64,000 nucleotides of DNA from Aestuariivivens sediminis (GCF_022662105.1 NZ_JAKMCP010000005.1:159210-223209); one strand, 5' to 3'. Positions 8,013-18,257 are shown, counted from the stretch's first letter. Notes: generated by a model not told the origin, from the sequence alone. Translations and numbers: made by a program.

Positions 8013-9236
8013 ATGGCTAATGAAATTTTTTTATTAAATATATCTGGTCAAGATAAACCTGGTCTCACTTCCAGTTTAACGGGTGTATTGGCGGCCTATG
8101 ATGCTAAAATATTGGATATAGGGCAGGCCAATATTCACGAAACCCTATCCTTAGGCATATTGTTTAAAATCGAATCAGGAAAAAAATCAGCAGCTGTCCT
8201 GAAGGACTTGCTATTTAAGGCCTATGAGCTTGGTATAAAGGCTAAATTTACGCCAATCTCTTTGAATGATTATGAACATTGGGTAAGCCTTCAGGGTAAG
8301 AATCGCTATATTGTTACCATTTTGGGCGAAAAATTGGCAGCAGAACAAATTTCAGAAGTGACAAAAATAATTTCCGAAAAGAATTTAAATATCGATTCCA
8401 TAAAGCGTCTTACAGGTCGGTTATCATTGGTAAGGGAAGAGGAATATCCACGAGCGTCTATTCAATTGTCCATTCGCGGTCAAATTGATGATAAGGCCGA
8501 GTTTACTGAAAAGTTTATGCAAATTTCACATGATTTAGATGTTGACATTGCTTTTCAAGAAGATAATATCTTTAGGAGAAACAGGCGTTTAGTTTGTTTT
8601 GACATGGATTCGACACTAATACAAACCGAAGTTATTGACGAATTGGCGGAACTTGCAGGGGTTGGAGATGAGGTTAAAGCTATTACAGAAGCCGCAATGC
8701 AGGGTGAAATTGATTTTAATGAAAGTTTTATACGGCGTATGAAACTTTTAAAAGGCTTGAGTGAAGAGGTTCTGCACAATGTAGCGGTTAATCTTCCAAT
8801 AACAAAAGGCGCTAGAAGACTTATTGATACTCTAAAAAGTTATGGCTTTAAAACAGCCATTTTATCAGGGGGTTTTACGTATTTTGGACATTACTTACAA
8901 AAGGAGTTTGGGATTGACTATGTTTATGCCAATCAGTTTGAAATTAAAGATGGGGTTTTAACGGGTAACCATCTCGGGGATATTGTAAATGGAGACAAAA
9001 AGGCGGAATACCTCAAAGAAATTGCTAAAAAGGAGGGGATAGACATTAGCCAGACCATAGCTGTTGGTGACGGGGCCAACGATTTGCCAATGCTTAATTT
9101 GGCTGGCTTGGGAATAGCATTTCATGCCAAGCCCAAAGTAAAAAATAATGCCCAGAGTTCCATATCCAGTATAGGATTGGATGGAGTGCTGTACTTATTA
9201 GGGTATCACGATCGTCATATTGATTTAATTGATTAG
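8013..9236 (+). CDS. serB: Phosphoserine phosphatase with N-terminal ACT domains
   Basis: The 407-residue enzyme would catalyse the last step of serine synthesis, phosphoserine to serine, in the cytosol. The first about 180 residues hold two ACT-like regulatory domains: the first begins NISGQDKPGLTSSLTG and the second begins near RYIVTILGEKLAAEQ. The HAD phosphatase domain follows, with motif I DMDSTLIQTEVID (nucleophile D197, acid/base D199), motif II AILSGGF and motif III/IV VGDGANDLPML. This ACT-ACT-SerB order is common in actinobacteria and Bacteroidota and is usually linked to serine feedback. The gene stands alone, about 150 bases after the previous plus-strand gene. Confidence 0.95.
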   Translation: MANEIFLLNISGQDKPGLTSSLTGVLAAYDAKILDIGQANIHETLSLGILFKIESGKKSAAVLKDLLFKAYELGIKAKFTPISLNDYEHWVSLQGKNRYIVTILGEKLAAEQISEVTKIISEKNLNIDSIKRLTGRLSLVREEEYPRASIQLSIRGQIDDKAEFTEKFMQISHDLDVDIAFQEDNIFRRNRRLVCFDMDSTLIQTEVIDELAELAGVGDEVKAITEAAMQGEIDFNESFIRRMKLLKGLSEEVLHNVAVNLPITKGARRLIDTLKSYGFKTAILSGGFTYFGHYLQKEFGIDYVYANQFEIKDGVLTGNHLGDIVNGDKKAEYLKEIAKKEGIDISQTIAVGDGANDLPMLNLAGLGIAFHAKPKVKNNAQSSISSIGLDGVLYLLGYHDRHIDLID

Positions 9237-9557
9237 TTTTTAATTTTAATTAGAAGGAAATGCGGCTGCAATTTACAAGTTTTTTATGCAGTTAAAATAA
9301 TCTTACAGTTTTAGCGCTATCCCATCTGGAAATTTGGTTTAAAAAGTATGGATTTATCCTATCATAACTATATTAGGAATACCGGTTTGAGTGCCTCAAT
9401 AATTTCCACAAAGTTTAAGTTTGTAATGGATTGATTTTGTTTATAACCTTATTATAAATCTATCTTAAAGTCTTTTTATCTTCTTTGAAAAGTATTAATT
9501 TGGCAGGATTATTGTCTGGTTTCTACGGTGACAGTAAACTTTAAATATTGCTTTTTT
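9237..9557. other. Intergenic region between serB and the GH3 fusion gene
   Basis: This 321-base AT-rich gap holds no convincing gene, hairpin terminator or RNA. A TTG near 9440 followed by TATCTTAA after about 21 bases is a weak promoter candidate, but it differs from consensus at two positions. A GTG at 9528 could extend the next frame by 10 residues; I do not favour it. Confidence 0.4.
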
Positions 9558-12515
9558 ATGCGCCACATCTATTTTGTTATCTTCTCTCTTTTCATCTCGT
9601 TATCCGCATTTTCTCAAGCCGCGAATAATCCTTTGGCAGCATCGAATGTGGAAGCACAGCACAAATGGGTAGATAGTGTATATCATTCGTTAACTTTAAA
9701 GGAAAAGATTGGACAGTTATACATGATTATGATTTTTTCCGATCAGGATGAGAAGACGAAGCAAGCCAATACCGAATTAGTTAGGAATTATAAATTAGGG
9801 GGTGTAATTTATTCATTGGGAGGACCGGTTAAGCAAGCGAAACTCAACAACGAATTACAGGCCATTTCCAAAGTTCCGTTGTTGATTGGTATGGATGCCG
9901 AATGGGGGTTAGGTATGCGTTTAGACTCCACCTATTCATTTCCATGGAATATGACCTTAGGAGCTATAAAGGACAATGCCCTTATAGAACGAACAGGTCA
10001 GTATATAGGAGAGCATTGCAAACGGTTAGGGGTGCATTTTAATTTTGCCCCTGTGGTCGATATCAATACCAATTCCAATAACCCAATAATAGGAAATCGG
10101 TCGTTTGGGGAAAGTCGTGACAATGTTACCGATAAGGCCATGGCTTTCATGAAAGGTATGCAAGGCGCTGGAGTTTTGGCCAATGCAAAACATTTTCCTG
10201 GTCATGGCGATACAGATCAGGATTCACACAAGACGCTGCCATCGGTAAGTTTTGATGAGAAACGTATAGATTCCATTGAGCTATACCCTTATAAAACACT
10301 TATTAAAGCCGGTTTATCGAGTGTTATGGTAGCCCATTTAAATGTTCCCAGTTTAGAATCCCGTTTGGGTTACCCTTCATCCTTGTCAAGGCATATCGTT
10401 ACAGATATTTTAAAGAAACGCCTTGGTTTTAATGGTCTTATATTCACTGATGCCTTAAACATGAGAGGTGTTGCAGATTTAGCACTGCCTGATGTGGACG
10501 GAAATACTTCAAATGAATTTACAACTCGTGGAGCTATAGATTTAGAGGCTTTTAAGGCCGGTAACGATGTATTGCTTATTTCCGAAGATGTCCCCGAAGG
10601 GATTGCAAGAATTGAGCAGGCCTACAACAGTGGTGAAATATCAGAAGAGCGTTTATCACACTCCGTAAAAAAAGTACTTCAAGCAAAATATAAAGTTGGT
10701 CTTAATAATTACGAACCTATAGGTCTGCATAATTTAAAAGAAGATTTAAATAGACTAAAAGACGATCTCCTTTATGAAGAACTCATAGAAAATGCACTGA
10801 CCATTGTAAAAAATGAGCAGAATGTGTTACCATTCCAAAACCTGGAAACCAAATCTTTTGCTTATGTAGGAATAGGTGATGACTCTGGTTCAGCGTTTTT
10901 TAATGAACTTAAAAAATACACGAAGATTCATAAAATCGAATCAGATGACTTCAAGACCTTAACCAATAAATTACAGGCCTATAATACCGTGATTATAGGA
11001 TTTCATCGTTCTAACGAAAATCCTTGGAAACCCTATAAATTCAGTGAAGAGGAATTGGATTGGATAACCCAAATATCAAAATCCCATACGGTGATTTTGG
11101 ATATTTTTGTTAAACCATATGCCCTCATTGACCTTAATGATGTTACAGATATTGAAGCCGTAGTGGTAAGTTATCAAAACAGTATAATCGCGCAGAAAAA
11201 GTCGGCGCAATTATTATTTGGTGCGATCCCCTCAAAAGGGATCTTACCAGTTTCAGCAGGTGATTATTTTAAAGTTGGCGATGGGGTTTTCAATAATGCT
11301 ATTGAACGCTTGCGTTATGGTTTACCGGAACGTGTAGGAATGAATTCGGAGCGTTTAAATAAGATAGATTCTGTAGCGCAAATGGCGATAAAGGAAAAAA
11401 TGACCCCGGGTATTCAACTTTTGATAGCTCGAAAAGGAATGGTGGTCTATAACAAGAATTTTGGAAAGCATACCTATAAAGGACGGGAAACCGTCAGCTC
11501 TGATGACATCTATGACGTGGCATCGCTGACTAAAATTTTAGCCACTTTACCACTTTTAATGGAATTAGTTGATCAAGGTATTGTCACATTGGATACTAAA
11601 TTACCGGAAATTTTGCCAGAGTATAAGGACTCCAATAAGGCTAACATTACCATAAAAAGTATGTTGTCCCATTATGCCCGATTACGCCCCTGGGAACCAT
11701 TTTATTACAAGACGCTGGATTCCGTAACTAAAAAACCCAGTGCAAAATACTATAGGAGGGAAAGGAGTAAAGCATTTGACTTGGAAGTCGCCAAGAACCT
11801 TTTTTTGAGAACTGATTATGAGGATTCGATTCAAGAAATAATAAAAGATTCGGAGTTGCTTAGCAGGCTTCGATATCGCTATAGTGATTTTCCGTATTAT
11901 ATGCTTAAGAAATTTATTGAGTATCATTACGACAGAAGATTAGATGAATTGGTTCAAAATCATTTTTATGATCCTTTGGGAGCTAATTATACCATGTATA
12001 ATCCCTATCATAAAATGAGTGATAAAAAAATTGTACCCACTGAAGTTGATGACTATTACAGATATCAGGAAATACATGGTTATGTTCACGATATGGGAGC
12101 AGCAATGCAAAATGGTGTTGGAGGGCACGCCGGTATATTTAGTAATGCTAATGATGTGGCAAAAATAATGCAGTTATATTTGCAAAAAGGGTTTTATGGT
12201 GGCAAACGTTATATAAAACCTGAGACCATTGATATGTTTAATACATGCTATTACTGTAATAAAGATAACAGAAGAGGTGTAGGTTTTGACAAACCTCAAC
12301 TCGAAGAGGAAGGACCTACTTGTGGATGTATATCGATGACGAGTTTTGGACATTCCGGTTTTACGGGCACTTATGCATGGGCCGATCCAGAGGAAGAAAT
12401 TGTGTATGTGTTTTTGGCTAACAGAACTTATCCTAAAGCCGAAAATAATGTATTGCTAAGAGAAAATATCAGAACCATAATACAGCGTCTTATTTATGAG
12501 GCTATAGACAATTAA
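9558..12515 (+). CDS. GH3 beta-N-acetylhexosaminidase (NagZ-like) fused to a serine beta-lactamase/esterase domain
   Basis: The 985-residue protein begins MRHIYFVIFSLFISLSAFSQ, a clear signal peptide, which is why this ATG is preferred over an upstream GTG. Residues about 35-390 form a GH3 domain with the NagZ motif KHFPGHGDTDQDSH (211-224) and a probable nucleophile D298 in IFTDALNM. About 400-580 is a GH3 C-terminal-like domain. From about 605 to the end lies a class C beta-lactamase-like hydrolase with SLTK (656-659, the SxxK motif) and HSG (932-934). The GH3 part likely trims N-acetylglucosamine from peptidoglycan fragments in the periplasm. The second domain could act on peptides or esters. 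The activity of the fusion is inferred from its parts. bshA follows. Confidence 0.85.
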   Translation: MRHIYFVIFSLFISLSAFSQAANNPLAASNVEAQHKWVDSVYHSLTLKEKIGQLYMIMIFSDQDEKTKQANTELVRNYKLGGVIYSLGGPVKQAKLNNELQAISKVPLLIGMDAEWGLGMRLDSTYSFPWNMTLGAIKDNALIERTGQYIGEHCKRLGVHFNFAPVVDINTNSNNPIIGNRSFGESRDNVTDKAMAFMKGMQGAGVLANAKHFPGHGDTDQDSHKTLPSVSFDEKRIDSIELYPYKTLIKAGLSSVMVAHLNVPSLESRLGYPSSLSRHIVTDILKKRLGFNGLIFTDALNMRGVADLALPDVDGNTSNEFTTRGAIDLEAFKAGNDVLLISEDVPEGIARIEQAYNSGEISEERLSHSVKKVLQAKYKVGLNNYEPIGLHNLKEDLNRLKDDLLYEELIENALTIVKNEQNVLPFQNLETKSFAYVGIGDDSGSAFFNELKKYTKIHKIESDDFKTLTNKLQAYNTVIIGFHRSNENPWKPYKFSEEELDWITQISKSHTVILDIFVKPYALIDLNDVTDIEAVVVSYQNSIIAQKKSAQLLFGAIPSKGILPVSAGDYFKVGDGVFNNAIERLRYGLPERVGMNSERLNKIDSVAQMAIKEKMTPGIQLLIARKGMVVYNKNFGKHTYKGRETVSSDDIYDVASLTKILATLPLLMELVDQGIVTLDTKLPEILPEYKDSNKANITIKSMLSHYARLRPWEPFYYKTLDSVTKKPSAKYYRRERSKAFDLEVAKNLFLRTDYEDSIQEIIKDSELLSRLRYRYSDFPYYMLKKFIEYHYDRRLDELVQNHFYDPLGANYTMYNPYHKMSDKKIVPTEVDDYYRYQEIHGYVHDMGAAMQNGVGGHAGIFSNANDVAKIMQLYLQKGFYGGKRYIKPETIDMFNTCYYCNKDNRRGVGFDKPQLEEEGPTCGCISMTSFGHSGFTGTYAWADPEEEIVYVFLANRTYPKAENNVLLRENIRTIIQRLIYEAIDN

Positions 12516-12607
12516 AAAAGTACCAAGAGTAAAAGCTTGACGCACATAAAAATTTATTGCATATATACTTCAGGCTCTTGTATGTTGAAATATTCATAAC
12601 TTGTAAT

Positions 12608-13744
12608 ATGAAAATAGGAATCGTTTGCTATCCGACTTTTGGAGGAAGTGGAGTAGTAGCCACAGAGTTAGGTCTAGAATTATCTAAACGTGGACATGAA
12701 ATACATTTTATTACGTATAACCAGCCGGTTCGGTTGGAATTATTGAGCAATAATGTGCACTATCATGAAGTCACCGTACCGGATTACCCATTGTTTCACT
12801 ACCAACCCTATGAGCTCGCCTTATCCAGTAAGTTGGTAGATATGGTAAAACTTCACAACATTGAAATTTTACATGTTCATTATGCCATTCCCCATGCTTA
12901 TGCCGCTTACATGGCTAAAAAAATGCTCCAAGAAGAAGACATCTATGTGCCTATTGTAACGACTTTGCATGGTACGGATATTACTTTGGTTGGCAGTCAT
13001 CCATTTTATAAATCTGCGGTAACCTTCAGTATTAATAAATCAGATGCCGTGACTGCGGTTTCTAAAAGTTTGAAGGAAGACACCTTGCGATTATTTGATA
13101 TAAAAAATGAAATTCATGTCGTACCAAATTTTATAGATTTAGATAAGCATAATTATAAATTTACGGACTGTCAACGTTCCATGTTGGCTAATGATGACGA
13201 AAAAATTATTACGCACATTAGTAATTTAAGACCAGTAAAAAGGGTACAGGATGTGATATCCGTATTTTACAATATTCAGAAAGAAATGCCTGCGAAATTA
13301 ATGCTCATTGGTGAAGGACCGGAACGGGAAAGGATAGAATATAACTGTCAGAAGTTAGGTATATTGGATAAAGTGATTTTTTTTGGCAGGAGCAATGAAA
13401 TTAATAAAATTCTCTATTTTAGTGATCTGTTTTTACTAACTTCAGAAACTGAAAGTTTTGGACTGGCGGCACTGGAGGCTATGGCGTCCAGTGTGCCCAT
13501 AATTTCAAGTAATACGGGTGGAATACCTGAGGTCAATGTTCAAGGTGTTTCAGGATTTTTGAGCAATGTAGGGGATATCGAAGACATGACCAGTAAAGCG
13601 TTACATATTTTAAGCGATGCCCAGCGTTTAAAAACATTTAAAGAAAATGCAAGAAAAGAGTCCTTAAAATTTGATTTACACGCTATAGTGCCTCAATATG
13701 AAGCCATTTATGAAGATACACTAGCAAAATGTATGGTATTGTAG
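12608..13744 (+). CDS. bshA: N-acetyl-alpha-D-glucosaminyl L-malate synthase BshA
   Basis: The 378-residue GT4 glycosyltransferase starts MKIGIVCYPTFGGSGVVATE, the characteristic BshA N-terminus with its glycine-rich UDP-sugar loop. It contains TLHGTDITLVG, SNLRPVKRV and the GT4 motif ETESFGLAALEAMA. BshA joins UDP-GlcNAc and L-malate, the first step of bacillithiol synthesis, a low-molecular-weight thiol used by many Bacteroidota. The ATG at 12608 is chosen because it sits exactly at the conserved N-terminus; an upstream non-ATG extension of 17 residues looks unlike the family. A strong bidirectional terminator follows. BshB and BshC are not in the window. Confidence 0.93.
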   Translation: MKIGIVCYPTFGGSGVVATELGLELSKRGHEIHFITYNQPVRLELLSNNVHYHEVTVPDYPLFHYQPYELALSSKLVDMVKLHNIEILHVHYAIPHAYAAYMAKKMLQEEDIYVPIVTTLHGTDITLVGSHPFYKSAVTFSINKSDAVTAVSKSLKEDTLRLFDIKNEIHVVPNFIDLDKHNYKFTDCQRSMLANDDEKIITHISNLRPVKRVQDVISVFYNIQKEMPAKLMLIGEGPERERIEYNCQKLGILDKVIFFGRSNEINKILYFSDLFLLTSETESFGLAALEAMASSVPIISSNTGGIPEVNVQGVSGFLSNVGDIEDMTSKALHILSDAQRLKTFKENARKESLKFDLHAIVPQYEAIYEDTLAKCMVL

Positions 13745-13762
13745 TTTTATAAGAGGATAAAT

Positions 13763-13797
13763 AAAAAAAAGCATTCCATTATGGAATGCTTTTTTTT
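13763..13797. terminator. Bidirectional intrinsic terminator after bshA
   Basis: An A-tract (13763-13770) is followed by the stem GCATTCCA (13771-13778), loop TTA, stem TGGAATGC (13782-13789) and a T-tract (13790-13797). It is symmetric, so it can end bshA on the plus strand and the convergent barrel gene on the minus strand. Confidence 0.9.
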
Positions 13798-13807
13798 GTA
13801 TTCATAT

Positions 13808-14302
13808 CTAGAACTGATATCGAATTCCAAGGGCAATATCGAAATCTAAGTCATCATTAAAATCTCCAAATCCAATTTCGGGTCTAAAATCTAATGAGAG
13901 AAGTAATGGTATTTCAAAATTATACTCAATGCCAATATCTCCTGCAGCAAAGAAAAAGGTTTCGCTGTCACTAACAGTGCCACCACCAGGTATGCTATAA
14001 TTGCCATCATACGAAGCCAATCCACCACCAGCACCCACATACCAGTTAAAGGTACCATCAAGAGGAAATACCCATTGATATAAACCAGCCAACTTAAAAC
14101 CATCAAAATTATTACCATTTCGCCATCCTAAATCAAATTCCAAACGGTTATTATCCCCTAAGGCACGTTGGTATGACACTTCGGCACCAAAGCCATCACT
14201 ATCACCAAGTCTTAAACCAAGGGCATTGTCGGCTATGGCTTGAGCGTTAGAGGTAAATGCAAATCCAATAAGAGCTATTGTTACTAAAAATACTTTTTTC
14301 AT
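13808..14302 (-). CDS. Small outer-membrane beta-barrel protein
   Basis: The 164-residue protein has a signal peptide (MKKVFLVTIALIGFAFTSNA, cut near AQA). Alternating polar/hydrophobic strands with many glycines and aromatics follow, and the chain ends in YQF, the terminal aromatic typical of outer-membrane barrels. The size fits an eight-stranded barrel of the OmpX/OmpW/porin-family type. Segments such as GFGAEVSYQRAL and NWYVGAGGGLASYDG are typical of flavobacterial barrel proteins of unknown role. It is a single-gene unit, convergent with bshA across a shared terminator. No ligand or function can be assigned. Confidence 0.8.
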   Translation of the reverse strand: MKKVFLVTIALIGFAFTSNAQAIADNALGLRLGDSDGFGAEVSYQRALGDNNRLEFDLGWRNGNNFDGFKLAGLYQWVFPLDGTFNWYVGAGGGLASYDGNYSIPGGGTVSDSETFFFAAGDIGIEYNFEIPLLLSLDFRPEIGFGDFNDDLDFDIALGIRYQF

Positions 14303-14450
14303 AAAATTTAAAATTTTTGTTTCGTTGTTAATATACGTTCAAAGGTTAAAAATAGTTTATTTTTAACATTGAGGTACTTTTACAAAAATAACGCCAAAAA
14401 TGTAATTATCTTTAGCAACACGTTAAATTTATAAACTTTTTATTCCATAT

Positions 14451-17378
14451 ATGGGCTTAAAGTCAGATTTACAGACCTTAAGAAAAAATCTTAGCGGAGA
14501 ACTGTTTTTTGATGATCTTATGCGGGCACTTTACGCTACTGATGCATCGGTTTACCGAATGTTACCCATGGCTGTAGCTTATCCAAAACATTATGATGAT
14601 ATTAAAAAGCTCATTCATTTTGCTAGAACGCATGAAACCTCATTAATTCCCCGTACAGCAGGGACTTCGTTAGCGGGACAATGTGTGGGCAAGGGAATTG
14701 TAGTGGATGTATCTAAGCACCTTACAAAAATTTTAGCATTTGATGCGGAGAAACAAACCGTTACTGTGCAACCCGGAGTGGTGCGTGATGTGTTGAATAA
14801 TTTTTTAAGACCCCATGGACTGTTTTTTGGTCCAAACACATCCACCTCCAATCGTTGTATGATTGGAGGCATGGTGGGCAATAATTCTTCGGGGTCCACA
14901 TCTATAAAGTATGGCGTGACACGGGATAAAGTATTGGAAATGCATACCATTTTGAGTGATGGTAGTGAGGTTGTTTTTGGTGAAATGACTGTAGATCAAT
15001 TCCAAAAAAAAACTAAGGAAACTACTTTAGAAGGGCTCATTTATAAAAGTATTTACGACGTTTTAAAGCCAGAATCTGTTCAGCAACAAATCGTATCGAA
15101 TTTTCCGAAATCTGAAATCCACAGAAGAAATACAGGATATGCCATAGACGAATTGATAAAATCTGAAGTGTTTTCTTCTTCTTTTTCTTCTAAAATGTTT
15201 AACATGTGTAAAGTCCTTTCAGGTAGTGAGGGTACTTTGGCATTTACTACACAAATCACCTTGAAACTCGATAAATTACCGCCTAGTGAAGTTATTATGA
15301 TAGCGGCTCATTTTGGCAGTATAGAAAATTGTTTGAATGGTGTTGTTCCTGTCATGACCCATGATTTATTTGCTTGCGAGATGATGGATAAAACCATTTT
15401 AGACTGCACCAAAAACAATAAGACCCAGCAAGAAAATCGTGGGTTTTTGCAAGGTGATCCCAAAGCCATTTTAATGTGTGAGCTTCGCGCCAATACATTG
15501 CAAGAGGTTGAAAAAAAGGCAAAGGCATTAATTAAAACCTTAGAAGATACTGGATTAAGCTATGCCTACCCAATGCTTAAAGGCGACCACGTGGATAAGG
15601 CAAATAATTTGCGTAGTGCTGGTTTAGGGTTATTGGGGAACATGATAGGTGACAAAAAAGCGGTCGCCTGTATTGAAGATACGGCAGTTATTTTAGATGA
15701 TTTATCTCATTACATTTCTGAATTCACTGCCTTGATGAAATCCTATAAGCAAGACGCGGTATATTATGCCCATGCCGGAGCAGGAGAACTCCATTTGCGT
15801 CCCATATTGAATTTAAAAAAAAATGAGGATGTTACCCTATTTAGAAAAATAACGACAGAAGTTGCGCAATTGGTTAAAAAATATAGAGGTTCTCTAAGCG
15901 GGGAACATGGTGACGGCATTGTACGCGCAGAATTCATTCCAATGATGATTGGGGACGCAAATTATCAATTATTAAAAGATATCAAAAAGGCTTTTGATAA
16001 GGATAATATATTCAATCCTGGGAAAATTGTCGATGCTTTACCTATGGATCAATCCTTACGCTATTCTGTCGATCGAGATGAGCCTGAAATCCCAACCTTT
16101 CTCGATTTTTCAAAATCACAAGGCATTTTACGCGAAACGGAAAAATGTAATGGCTCTGGTGATTGTAGAAAACTTTCTGAATTTGGAGGTGTGATGTGCC
16201 CCAGCTACAGAGCTACGCAAAACGAGAAAGATACAACACGTGCTCGAGCAAATGCATTGCGTGAGTTTTTAACAAACTCCAATAAGGACAATAGATTTAA
16301 TCATAAAGAACTTACAGAAGTATTCGATTTATGCTTAAGTTGTAAGGCTTGTGCCAGTGAATGCCCCAGCAGCGTGGATGTAGCCAGCTTAAAAGCCGAA
16401 TTTCAATACCAATACCAGAAGGAAAATGGGGTGTCCCTAAGGACTAAATTGTTTGCTTACAATAACCAACTGAATAAATGGTCCAGTCGGGTACCTGGAG
16501 TGGCAAATACCATCTTTTCTAATAGTTTTACGGCATATCTATTAAAGAGGATTTTTGGAATTGCCAGGAATAGAGCCTTACCGTTGATTTCCAACAGAAA
16601 TTTGAAATCGTATTATACAGATTTTATAAAGAACAGGAAACCAGAAGGGTACATAAAACGTGTGTATTTGTTTAATGATGAATTCACTAATTTTTTAGAC
16701 ACACCTATAGGAATAGATACTTTACAACTGTTAGAAGGTTTAAATTATAGTGTGGAAATAATGGATAATGCCGAATCTGGTCGGGCCTTTTTGTCTAAAG
16801 GATTATTAGAAAAAGCCAAAGAATTTGCCAATAAAAATGTAGATCTTTATAAAGACAAAATTTCTGAAGATACACCATTAATAGGCATTGAACCTTCGGC
16901 TATTTATACATTTAAAGATGAATACTTAAAACTTGCAGACGATAAAGGTTCGGCAAAAAAGATTGCTAAAAATACTTTTCTAATAGAAGAATTTATTCAA
17001 AATGAAATAGAATTAGGCCACATTACACAGGATCAGTTCACTTTAGAGAAAAAGACCATTAAATTCCACGGGCATTGCCACCAAAAATCACTGGGGAACC
17101 AATTTTCTAGTTTTGCCGTATTAAACTTACCAAAGCATTATAAAGTTACTATTATTCCCAGTGGTTGCTGCGGTATGGCTGGAAGTTTTGGCTATGAAAA
17201 AGAACATTACGATATAAGCATGAAAATTGGAGAACATACCCTGTTCCCTGCTATAAGGAATGCTTCCAAGGGTGTCATTATTTCGGCAAATGGAACCAGT
17301 TGCAGACATCAAATAAAAGATGGGACACAACGGGAGGCCAAGCATCCCATAACGATTTTAAGAGAAGCACTTTTGTGA
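14451..17378 (+). CDS. FAD-linked and Fe-S oxidoreductase (GlcD/D-lactate dehydrogenase-like fusion)
   Basis: The 975-residue protein combines three modules that are often separate. Residues about 25-260 are a FAD_binding_4 domain (PRTAGTSLAGQCVGKGIVVD, then GGMVGNNSSGSTSIKYGV). About 275-530 is the FAD-oxidase C-terminal domain with HAGAGELHLRP and SGEHGDG. The rest has 4Fe-4S ligands (C566 onward, then C628-C631-C634-C638 in CLSCKACASECP) and a CCG domain with HGHCHQKS and C906-C907 in SGCCGMAGSFG. Such proteins oxidise 2-hydroxyacids (D-lactate, glycolate, 2-hydroxyglutarate) and pass electrons towards quinones. The exact substrate cannot be read from sequence. The gene is monocistronic. 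Confidence 0.88.
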   Translation: MGLKSDLQTLRKNLSGELFFDDLMRALYATDASVYRMLPMAVAYPKHYDDIKKLIHFARTHETSLIPRTAGTSLAGQCVGKGIVVDVSKHLTKILAFDAEKQTVTVQPGVVRDVLNNFLRPHGLFFGPNTSTSNRCMIGGMVGNNSSGSTSIKYGVTRDKVLEMHTILSDGSEVVFGEMTVDQFQKKTKETTLEGLIYKSIYDVLKPESVQQQIVSNFPKSEIHRRNTGYAIDELIKSEVFSSSFSSKMFNMCKVLSGSEGTLAFTTQITLKLDKLPPSEVIMIAAHFGSIENCLNGVVPVMTHDLFACEMMDKTILDCTKNNKTQQENRGFLQGDPKAILMCELRANTLQEVEKKAKALIKTLEDTGLSYAYPMLKGDHVDKANNLRSAGLGLLGNMIGDKKAVACIEDTAVILDDLSHYISEFTALMKSYKQDAVYYAHAGAGELHLRPILNLKKNEDVTLFRKITTEVAQLVKKYRGSLSGEHGDGIVRAEFIPMMIGDANYQLLKDIKKAFDKDNIFNPGKIVDALPMDQSLRYSVDRDEPEIPTFLDFSKSQGILRETEKCNGSGDCRKLSEFGGVMCPSYRATQNEKDTTRARANALREFLTNSNKDNRFNHKELTEVFDLCLSCKACASECPSSVDVASLKAEFQYQYQKENGVSLRTKLFAYNNQLNKWSSRVPGVANTIFSNSFTAYLLKRIFGIARNRALPLISNRNLKSYYTDFIKNRKPEGYIKRVYLFNDEFTNFLDTPIGIDTLQLLEGLNYSVEIMDNAESGRAFLSKGLLEKAKEFANKNVDLYKDKISEDTPLIGIEPSAIYTFKDEYLKLADDKGSAKKIAKNTFLIEEFIQNEIELGHITQDQFTLEKKTIKFHGHCHQKSLGNQFSSFAVLNLPKHYKVTIIPSGCCGMAGSFGYEKEHYDISMKIGEHTLFPAIRNASKGVIISANGTSCRHQIKDGTQREAKHPITILREALL

Positions 17379-17411
17379 TTTGACTGTAGGGGAAATCAAG
17401 AGATTTGCTTA

Positions 17412-18257
17412 TTACGTATTGGAATTTTGCTCTAGAATTGTTATAGCTGCAATGAGATCATGAATTTCCATATCATCATTATCATCATCGTTAACGTAAA
17501 AAGGCGATAATTTATCTTTATTGAAATTGTATAGTTTCCAGCGTTTGAACTGATATTCCAGCGCGCTAAGGTTTTCAACCCAATCCCCGGAGTTTAAATA
17601 CAAGGTCTTACCATTTCTATTTTCTTTATACTCCATCTTAGGTTGGTGTATATGACCACATACCACATAATCATATTCATGTTCAATGGCAAGGTCGGAA
17701 ATTACGTTTTCGAAATCATTAATGTACTTTAAGGCACCTTTTACGTTATTCTTAATTTTTTTGGATATCGAATAACGCTCTTTTCCGCGTTTTTCCAGAT
17801 ACCAATTCACAAATCGGTTTAAAAGGGTTAACCAATTGTACCCATAGCCACCAAGTTTGGCCAACCATTTGGCATTTTGAATGGACACATCAAAAATATC
17901 ACCATGAAAGAACCAAGCTTTTTTCCCGTCCAAATTCAAGATTTTTTTGTTTACGATTAAAATGTTACCAACATGGGTATCCGCAAATTTTCTCATCATC
18001 TCGTCATGGTTCCCAGTTACATATATAATCTCAACACCACTGGAGGCCAGGTCAATTAGTTTTTTTATGACTTTTAAATGCGATTTTGGAAAATAACGCT
18101 TACTAAATTGCCATCCATCAAAGATGTCACCATTCAAAACAAGTGTCTTTGGCTCAATGCTATTTAAATAGCTTAGTAATTCCTTGGCATGGCAGCCATA
18201 AGTACCCAAATGCACATCAGAAATAACAACAATTTCAACTTTTCGCTTTATTTTCAA
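17412..18257 (-). CDS. Metallophosphoesterase, UDP-2,3-diacylglucosamine diphosphatase-like (LpxH type)
   Basis: This 281-residue cytosolic or membrane-associated calcineurin-fold enzyme shows the metal-binding motifs in order: D14-x-H16 (ISDVHLG), D44 (LNGDIFDGW), GNHDEMM, HGDIFD and GHIHQP. LpxH cleaves UDP-diacylglucosamine to lipid X in lipid A synthesis, using two metal ions. Flavobacterial proteins of this length and motif set are commonly annotated so. It is longer than E. coli LpxH (240 residues), and no other lpx gene is adjacent, so the lipid A role is probable rather than shown. The alternative is a general phosphoesterase. The gene is convergent with the FAD/Fe-S gene, 33 bases apart. 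Confidence 0.75.
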   Translation of the reverse strand: MKIKRKVEIVVISDVHLGTYGCHAKELLSYLNSIEPKTLVLNGDIFDGWQFSKRYFPKSHLKVIKKLIDLASSGVEIIYVTGNHDEMMRKFADTHVGNILIVNKKILNLDGKKAWFFHGDIFDVSIQNAKWLAKLGGYGYNWLTLLNRFVNWYLEKRGKERYSISKKIKNNVKGALKYINDFENVISDLAIEHEYDYVVCGHIHQPKMEYKENRNGKTLYLNSGDWVENLSALEYQFKRWKLYNFNKDKLSPFYVNDDDNDDMEIHDLIAAITILEQNSNT

